64,000 bases of DNA from the NCBI GenBank assembly GCA_016793165.1, contig JAEULA010000109.1:35981-99980 (forward strand), given 5' to 3'. The stretch is from Alphaproteobacteria bacterium (GTDB taxonomy: Bacteria > Pseudomonadota > Alphaproteobacteria > CACIAM-22H2). Positions 58,751 through 64,000 of this stretch are shown here, piece by piece (position 1 is the first letter of the stretch; every line of letters begins with the position of its first letter). Position numbers and translations under genes: made by a program. A model generated the notes under the pieces. The model had not been told where the DNA came from. It saw only the letters and a list, made by a program, of their open reading frames with translations, and made no database searches.

Positions 58751-61168
58751 TCAGCCCCCGTAAGGCGGCTTCGCCTGCACCGTCATCGCCGCCCGCGTGC
58801 CGGCGATATCGAGCTCGTATCGGCCCGCCAGAACCCGGGCGCGATCGATCGCCGCGCCCTTGCCCCGCACATAACCCATGACGACGGCGCGGCCGAGCGC
58901 GGTGCTCCAACCCGCCGAAGTGACCTCGCCCACCGGCTCGCCGTCGCGCAGAATTCCTTCGCCGCCCCAGGGCCAGGCCTCGGGATCGTCGAGGACGAAG
59001 ATCGCGAGGCGCTTGCGCGCGCCGGCCTCGCGCTGCTTCAGCAGCGCGGCACGACCGAGGAACTCGCCCTTGTCGAACTTCACCGCGTGCATCAGCCCCG
59101 CCTCGAGCGGCGTCTCGTCCGGCCCCAGCTCGGCGCTCCATGCGCGGCGACCGGCTTCGATGCGCAGCGCATCGATCGTGTAATAGCCGCAGTCGCGCAG
59201 CCCGAGGCCCGCGCCCGCCGCGGTCAACGTGTCGTAGACATGCGCGGCAAACTCGACCGGCACGTAGAGCTCGAAGCCCGGACCGCCGACATAGCTCATC
59301 CGCGCGGCGCGGACGCGGGCATAGCCGACGTCGATCTCGGCGAAGCTGCCCGCGGCGATCGCCGAGGCGTCGAAGCCGGTCGAGGACACGCCCGCGATCA
59401 GCTCCGCCGCCCGCGGCCCCATCACCGAGATCACGCTCCAGGCACCGGTCACGTCGGTCAGCGTGACGAAGCGCTCGCCGATGTTGCGCCGGATCCAGTC
59501 CGCGTCGCGCGTCGTCTGCGCCGTACCCGTCACGACGAAGTACTCCTGCGGCCCCGTGCGCATCAGCGTGAGGTCGCTCTCGAACCCGCCGCGGGAATTG
59601 AGAAGCGCGGTGTAGACCATGCGGCCGAAGGGAACATCGACGTCGTTGGCGCAGAGGTGCTGAAGGAATGCGACCGCATCCCGGCCCTGGATCACGAACT
59701 TGGAGAACGACGTCTGGTCGAAGATCCCTGCGGCATCGCGCACGGCGCGCTGCTCCGCCTCCACGAGCGGCAGCCAGCCGGGCTTCTCGTATCCGTAGGC
59801 GGGCGGCGGCGCGCCGGGACGGTCGAAGTAGAGCGGCCGCTCCCATCCGAGCTTGGCTCCGAAACGCGCGCCGCGCGCCTGCAGCCGGTCGTAGAGCGGC
59901 GAGCGCCGCAGCGGCCGCGCGCTCTCCAGCTCCTGGCGCGGCCAGCGCATCGCGTAATGCAGGCCGAGGGACTCGACCGTGCGCTCCTTGAGATGCCGGG
60001 CGTTGGCGTAGAACGGCGCGAAGCGGCGGATGTCGACGTCCCAGACGTCGAGCGGCGGCTCGCCGCCGACGATCCATTCCGCGAGCAGCCGGCCCGCGCC
60101 GCCGCCGTTGGCGATGCCGGCCGAGTTGAAACCGGCCGAGACGTAGAATCCGCGCAGTTCCGGCGCCTCGCCGATCACGAAGTTGCCGTCGGGCGTGAAG
60201 CTCTCCGGACCGTTGAGCAGCATCTTCACCTCCGCCGTCTCCAGGCACGGCGTGCGGTGGACGGCGTTGCGCATCAGCGGCTCGAACTGGTCCCAATCCT
60301 CGGGCAGCAGCTGGAACTCGAAGTCGTCCGGGATGCGCTCGAGCCACGGTTTGGCGACCGGCTCGAAGCCTCCCATCACGAGGCCGCCGACCTCCTCCTT
60401 GTAGTAGATGAAGCCGTCGGGATCGCGCACCACCGGCAGGTCCGGCGCGACGCCGGCGATCGGCTTGGTCACGATGTAGAAGTGCTCGGCCGAATAGAGC
60501 GGCACGGTGACGCCCGCCATGGCGCCGACCTGGCGCGCCCACTGGCCCGCGCAATTGACGACGATCTCGCTGGCGATGTCGCCCTTGTCGGTGCGCACGC
60601 CCGCGACGCGCCCGTTCGCCGTCGCGAAGCCGGTGACCGTCACGCCCTCGATCAGGCGCGCCCCGCGATTGCGCGCGCCCTTGGCCAGCGCCTGGGTCAC
60701 GTCGGCCGGATTGGCCTTGCCGTCGTGCGGGATCCAGATCGCGCCCTGAAGGTCGTCGATGCGCAGCAGCGGCCACTTCCGGCCGGCCTCTTCGGGGGAG
60801 ATCAGGTGCATCTCGACCCCGAAGCCGCGCGCCAGGGCCACCTGGCGCCGGAACGCGATCATCCGCTCCGGCGTCCGCGCCACGTTCACCGAACCGCACT
60901 GCTTCCAGCCCGTCGCGAGGCCGGTCTCGGCCTCGAGCCCGGCATAGAGCTCGATGCCGTACTTGCTCATGAGGGTCATGTTGCGCGTCGGCCGCATCTG
61001 CCCCACGAGCCCCGCCGCGTGCCAGGTCGTGCCGCTCGTCAGCCGCGCCCGCTCGAGCAGCACGACGTCGCTCCAGCCGAGCTTCGTCAGGTGGTACGCG
61101 AGGCTGCAGCCGGCGATCCCGCCGCCGACGATGACCACGCGGGCGGTGGAGGGCAGCGTCGTCGTCAT
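58751..61168 (-). CDS. FAD-dependent dimethylglycine/sarcosine dehydrogenase-like protein
   Basis: The 805-residue flavoprotein combines an FAD oxidoreductase with a folate-binding half. The N-terminal DAO domain (about 1-370) has the Rossmann motif VVIVGGGIAGCSLAYHL and WHAAGLVGQMRPTRN with the His commonly used for covalent FAD. A short linker region is followed by a GcvT aminomethyl-transferase part (about 430-700) and a GcvT C-terminal barrel (about 715-800; GEVTSAGWSTALGRAV). Such proteins demethylate N-methylated amines, passing the methyl group to tetrahydrofolate. Its ribosome site overlaps the stop of the permease gene, four bases upstream, so it belongs to that operon. Substrate unproven. 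Confidence 0.88.
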   Translation of the reverse strand: MTTTLPSTARVVIVGGGIAGCSLAYHLTKLGWSDVVLLERARLTSGTTWHAAGLVGQMRPTRNMTLMSKYGIELYAGLEAETGLATGWKQCGSVNVARTPERMIAFRRQVALARGFGVEMHLISPEEAGRKWPLLRIDDLQGAIWIPHDGKANPADVTQALAKGARNRGARLIEGVTVTGFATANGRVAGVRTDKGDIASEIVVNCAGQWARQVGAMAGVTVPLYSAEHFYIVTKPIAGVAPDLPVVRDPDGFIYYKEEVGGLVMGGFEPVAKPWLERIPDDFEFQLLPEDWDQFEPLMRNAVHRTPCLETAEVKMLLNGPESFTPDGNFVIGEAPELRGFYVSAGFNSAGIANGGGAGRLLAEWIVGGEPPLDVWDVDIRRFAPFYANARHLKERTVESLGLHYAMRWPRQELESARPLRRSPLYDRLQARGARFGAKLGWERPLYFDRPGAPPPAYGYEKPGWLPLVEAEQRAVRDAAGIFDQTSFSKFVIQGRDAVAFLQHLCANDVDVPFGRMVYTALLNSRGGFESDLTLMRTGPQEYFVVTGTAQTTRDADWIRRNIGERFVTLTDVTGAWSVISVMGPRAAELIAGVSSTGFDASAIAAGSFAEIDVGYARVRAARMSYVGGPGFELYVPVEFAAHVYDTLTAAGAGLGLRDCGYYTIDALRIEAGRRAWSAELGPDETPLEAGLMHAVKFDKGEFLGRAALLKQREAGARKRLAIFVLDDPEAWPWGGEGILRDGEPVGEVTSAGWSTALGRAVVMGYVRGKGAAIDRARVLAGRYELDIAGTRAAMTVQAKPPYGG

Positions 61169-61172
61169 GGTC

Positions 61173-62879
61173 CTACCTCGTGCGAATGCGCCAGGCCTGG
61201 GTCCTGCGGAGCAGCAGATGCGATAGCGCGACATGCGCGAGCTTCACCAGCGCCGAGGTCGCGACGATCGTCATGGCCATCGCCGCGGCGACCGCCGTGA
61301 AACCGGATTCGTCCATGTTCACCACCGCGATCGACGCGAGCTTCGTGCTGCTGCCGTAGAGGAAGATGACGGCGGACACGGTCGTCATCGCGTTGACGAA
61401 GAGATAGACGAAGATGTCGAAGATCGCCGGCAGGCACACGGGGATCGTGACGCGCCACAGCGTCGTCCAGAACGGCACCTTCAGCGACGACGCCACGGAT
61501 TCGAACTCGGCGTCGAGTTGCTTGAGCGCGGTCAGCGCCGTCAGGTGGCTGACCGTGTAGAAATGCGCGACGGTGTTGACCACCAGGATCGCCAGCGTCG
61601 CGTAGATGAAGTTCAGCGGGTTCCAGCGCGCATTGAAGAAGAAGATGTAGGCCAGCCCGAGCACAAGGCCCGGCACCGCCATCGGCAGCGTCGCGACCAG
61701 CTGGATCAATCCGCGCAGCGCGGTCACGCCCCGGGTCTTCTCGACGAGATAGGCGCCGAGGAACACCAGCGCAGCGCCGATTCCCGCGGTCCAGGCGGCC
61801 ATCTCCAGGGAGTTGGTGTAGGCGCCCCACCCCGAGGAATCGAAGTTGCCGAAGGCGTAGTTGTCGAAGGTGAGGGTCAGGTTGTAGGGCCAGAACTTGA
61901 TCAGCGATCCCCAGGCGGCGACGCCGAGCAGCCCGGCCAGCAGGCCGCCGACCAGCAAGCAATAGGCGAACAGCAGCGCGTCGCGCAGCCGCTCCGGGCG
62001 CGGCTCCAGCGGCACGGCGCGCGCGGACAGCACGGCCATCTGGCGGCGCTGGACGATGCGGTCGGCGGCGAAGGCGAGCACCGCGGGCAGCAGCAGCACC
62101 ATGCCCACGACGGCGCCCATCTCGAAGTTCTGCTGGCCCACGACCTGCTTGTAGACGTCGGTCGCCATGACGTTGAAACGGCCGCCGATCACCTTGGCGA
62201 TGCCGAAATCGGTGATCGACATCGTGAACACGACGAACGAGGCGCTCATGACGCCGTACTTCGCGCCGGGAAGCGTCACGGTCATGAAGGTGCGGGGCGT
62301 CGACGCGCCGAGCGCCGAGGCGGCCTCGTAGAGCCGCGCATCCGCCATCGCGAGGGCCGTGACCAGGATCATCAGCGCATGCGGGAAGCAGTAGAACACC
62401 TGCGCGACGACGATCCCGAGCGGGCCGTAGATCGACGCGCCCATCAGCGCGTGCTTGAGCATGCCCTGGTTGCCGAAGAGATAGATGAGCGCGATCGCGG
62501 GCAGCAGCGAGGGCGCGAGGATCGGGATCAGCGCCAGCGCCTGGAAGAGCGGCTTGGCGCGCATGCACGAGCGCGTCAGCGCATAGGCGTAGACGAAGGC
62601 CAGCGGGATCACGATCGCCGTGGTCAACAGGGCGACGTAGAGCGAGTTCCAAAGCGACTGGAACAGGGCCGGCGTCGACACGTAGCGCAGGTAGTTCGCC
62701 AGGCCGACGAAGCTGCCGTCGCTCGCCTGGAAGCTCTTCGACAGCAGGCTCCACAGCGGCAGCGCGACCGTCACGCAAAGCCACAGCGCGAGGACGCCGA
62801 GCAGCGCCCACAGGACCAGCTCGTCGCGCGCCGGCTTCAGCTGGGGCCGGAACGCGGCCGTGAGGCGGCTCGTCGCCAT
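61173..62879 (-). CDS. Fused ABC permease (Fe3+/2-aminoethylphosphonate type)
   Basis: The 568-residue permease has two binding-protein-dependent halves, about twelve helices in total. First EAA loop: ARLYEAASALGASTPRTFM; second: AEFESVASSLKVPFWTTL. Intervening blocks include FYCFPHALMILVTALAMAD and LPMAVPGLVLGLAYIFFF. Two-half permeases of this kind import ferric iron, 2-aminoethylphosphonate or thiamine-like ligands. The whole channel is thus encoded by one gene. It overlaps the ATPase stop by one base (TGATG) and is followed four bases later by the flavoprotein gene. Confidence 0.9.
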   Translation of the reverse strand: MATSRLTAAFRPQLKPARDELVLWALLGVLALWLCVTVALPLWSLLSKSFQASDGSFVGLANYLRYVSTPALFQSLWNSLYVALLTTAIVIPLAFVYAYALTRSCMRAKPLFQALALIPILAPSLLPAIALIYLFGNQGMLKHALMGASIYGPLGIVVAQVFYCFPHALMILVTALAMADARLYEAASALGASTPRTFMTVTLPGAKYGVMSASFVVFTMSITDFGIAKVIGGRFNVMATDVYKQVVGQQNFEMGAVVGMVLLLPAVLAFAADRIVQRRQMAVLSARAVPLEPRPERLRDALLFAYCLLVGGLLAGLLGVAAWGSLIKFWPYNLTLTFDNYAFGNFDSSGWGAYTNSLEMAAWTAGIGAALVFLGAYLVEKTRGVTALRGLIQLVATLPMAVPGLVLGLAYIFFFNARWNPLNFIYATLAILVVNTVAHFYTVSHLTALTALKQLDAEFESVASSLKVPFWTTLWRVTIPVCLPAIFDIFVYLFVNAMTTVSAVIFLYGSSTKLASIAVVNMDESGFTAVAAAMAMTIVATSALVKLAHVALSHLLLRRTQAWRIRTR

Positions 62880-63961
62880 CAGCCCGCGGCGAACAGGCGC
62901 AGCCGCTCGGGCGGCAGCGCGACGACGACCCGCTGGCCGGCCTCGAGGCCATGGTCCTGGACCAGGTTGGCGGAGAAGTCGCCGACCAGTCCGATGCTCG
63001 GATCGACCGTCGGCCGCAGGGTCGCACGCCCGAAGGCGCCCAGGAACTCGATCTCCTCGATCGCGACCTCGATGGCGTTCGCGGTCGCGGGCGTGACCCC
63101 GCGCACGCGCACGTCCTCCGGGCGCAGGCAGAGCTTCACCGCGGCGCCGGCGGCGAGCCCGTCGGTGTCGCAGGCAAGATCAAGCGCGCCGACGCGCGCG
63201 CGGCCCGGAGCGGCGATCTGGCCGTCGAAGAAGTTCATCTGCCCGACAAAGTCCGCGACGAACGGGCTGGCCGGCGTGCGGTAGATCTCGGCCGGCGTCC
63301 CGATCTGCTCGATGCGGCCGTGGTTCATCACCACGATCCGGTCGGCCATCGTGAGCGCCTCTTCCTGATCATGGGTGACCATGATCGTGGTCAGACCGAG
63401 CCGGCGCTGCAGCTCGCGCACCTCGTGGCGAAGCCGCGCGCGCACGCGGGCATCGAGCGCCGACAGCGGCTCGTCCAGCAGCAGGAGCCCCGGCGACGTC
63501 GCCAGTGCGCGGGCGAGCGCGACGCGCTGCTGCTGCCCGCCGGAGAGCTGCGAGGGGTATTTCGACGCCGACTCCGGCAGGCCGACCAGGGCGAGGAGTT
63601 CGTCGACGCGGGCATCGATCCTCGCCCGGTCCTGGCCGCGGCTACGCAGGCCGTAGCCGACATTGGCGCGCACCGTCAGGTTCGGAAACAGCGCATAGGA
63701 CTGGAACACGATGCCGAAGTCGCGCTCGGCCGGCGGCAGGTTCGAGATCTCCCTGCCCGACTGCCAGATCCGCCCCTCGGTCTGGGGATCGAGACCCGCG
63801 ATCGCCCGCAGCAACGTCGTCTTCCCGCACCCCGAGGGGCCGAGGAAGCAGACGAACTCGCGCGCGCGGATCTCGAGGTCGATCCGATGCAGGGCGGTGA
63901 AATGGCCGAAGCGCTTGTTGAGCCCTTCGATCCGCAGATAGGCGTCGGGCGACGTGGTCAT
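62879..63961 (-). CDS. ABC ATPase (2-aminoethylphosphonate/Fe3+/polyamine class)
   Basis: The 360-residue ATPase has Walker A GPSGCGKTTLLRAIAG, the Q-loop VFQSYALFPNLTV, the signature LSGGQQQRVALARAL, Walker B LLLLDEPLSALDARV and the switch MVTHDQEEALTMADR. A C-terminal TOBE domain (about 240-355) includes LRPEDVRVRG. It energises the fused permease just downstream; the periplasmic binding protein is not in the window and is probably encoded upstream, past the right edge. The phosphonate versus iron assignment rests on family resemblance only. Confidence 0.92.
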   Translation of the reverse strand: MTTSPDAYLRIEGLNKRFGHFTALHRIDLEIRAREFVCFLGPSGCGKTTLLRAIAGLDPQTEGRIWQSGREISNLPPAERDFGIVFQSYALFPNLTVRANVGYGLRSRGQDRARIDARVDELLALVGLPESASKYPSQLSGGQQQRVALARALATSPGLLLLDEPLSALDARVRARLRHEVRELQRRLGLTTIMVTHDQEEALTMADRIVVMNHGRIEQIGTPAEIYRTPASPFVADFVGQMNFFDGQIAAPGRARVGALDLACDTDGLAAGAAVKLCLRPEDVRVRGVTPATANAIEVAIEEIEFLGAFGRATLRPTVDPSIGLVGDFSANLVQDHGLEAGQRVVVALPPERLRLFAAG

Positions 63962-64000
63962 CGGATCCGTGGCATGGGCACCGGCGGGGCCGGGGCGGCG

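Noticed and set aside
1..64000. tRNA, rRNA, tmRNA, insertion sequences or phage genes
   Set aside because: No transposase, integrase, terminal repeats or recognisable RNA genes were seen; a covariance-model scan would be decisive for tRNA and tmRNA.

Overview
The window is GC-rich chromosomal DNA with tightly packed genes and many 1-4 base start/stop overlaps. Gene content and order point to an alphaproteobacterium, possibly of the broad Rhodospirillales group. The evidence is the rpoZ-rsh-acpS-lepB-rnc-era and recO-parC cluster, a Bpt-type leucyltransferase, an imuA-imuB-dnaE2 cassette with a GAAC-N7-GAAC LexA box, an aapJQMP amino-acid transporter and a two-gene-coupled EamA pair. I cannot name a genus. 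I saw no rRNA, tRNA, insertion sequence, prophage or CRISPR array.

Left part (1-16 kb): an MHYT/PAS histidine kinase cut by the window edge, metY with a possibly structured leader, hemB, a PhnD-like binding protein, two alpha/beta hydrolases, two overlapping EamA exporters, a membrane-anchored penicillin-acylase-type hydrolase, ilvA-type threonine ammonia-lyase, a MotB with a Lys-Asp repeat linker, an RDD membrane protein, and bpt. A TRAP transporter follows, with dctP facing its dctQM partners across a strong terminator.

Core housekeeping block (18.9-36 kb), mostly minus strand: parC and recO, then a plus-strand pair (M81 metallopeptidase plus diaminopropionate ammonia-lyase-like enzyme) lodged between recO and era, then era, rnc, lepB, acpS, rsh, rpoZ and folK. 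A plus-strand NYN nuclease and family-5 uracil-DNA glycosylase come next, then smpB and dapA on the minus strand, and a soluble lytic transglycosylase and a type II haloacid dehalogenase on the plus strand.

Middle accessory region (36.5-49 kb): a serine/threonine dehydratase coupled to an EamA exporter, a small membrane protein next to a two-domain PPK2, and an LpxR-like outer-membrane protein. Then comes an AT-rich leader carrying a sigma70-like promoter, a LexA box and a 20-bp palindrome that leads into imuA-imuB-dnaE2 (SOS mutagenic translesion synthesis). An OmpA-family porin with a terminator closes the region.

Right part (49-64 kb): a secreted four-cysteine protein, a Nudix hydrolase, mercaptopyruvate sulfurtransferase, a fused double-GNAT protein, the aapJ/Q/M/P ABC transporter with a stem-loop after aapJ, metC, and hisI. 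The last unit is a minus-strand operon of a Fe3+/aminoethylphosphonate-type ABC ATPase, its fused permease and a dimethylglycine/sarcosine-dehydrogenase-like flavoprotein. Nothing here is clearly a wholly new system. The best leads are the imu promoter/leader architecture, the ABC-flavoprotein operon, the cassette between era and recO, the double-GNAT fusion and the metY leader.
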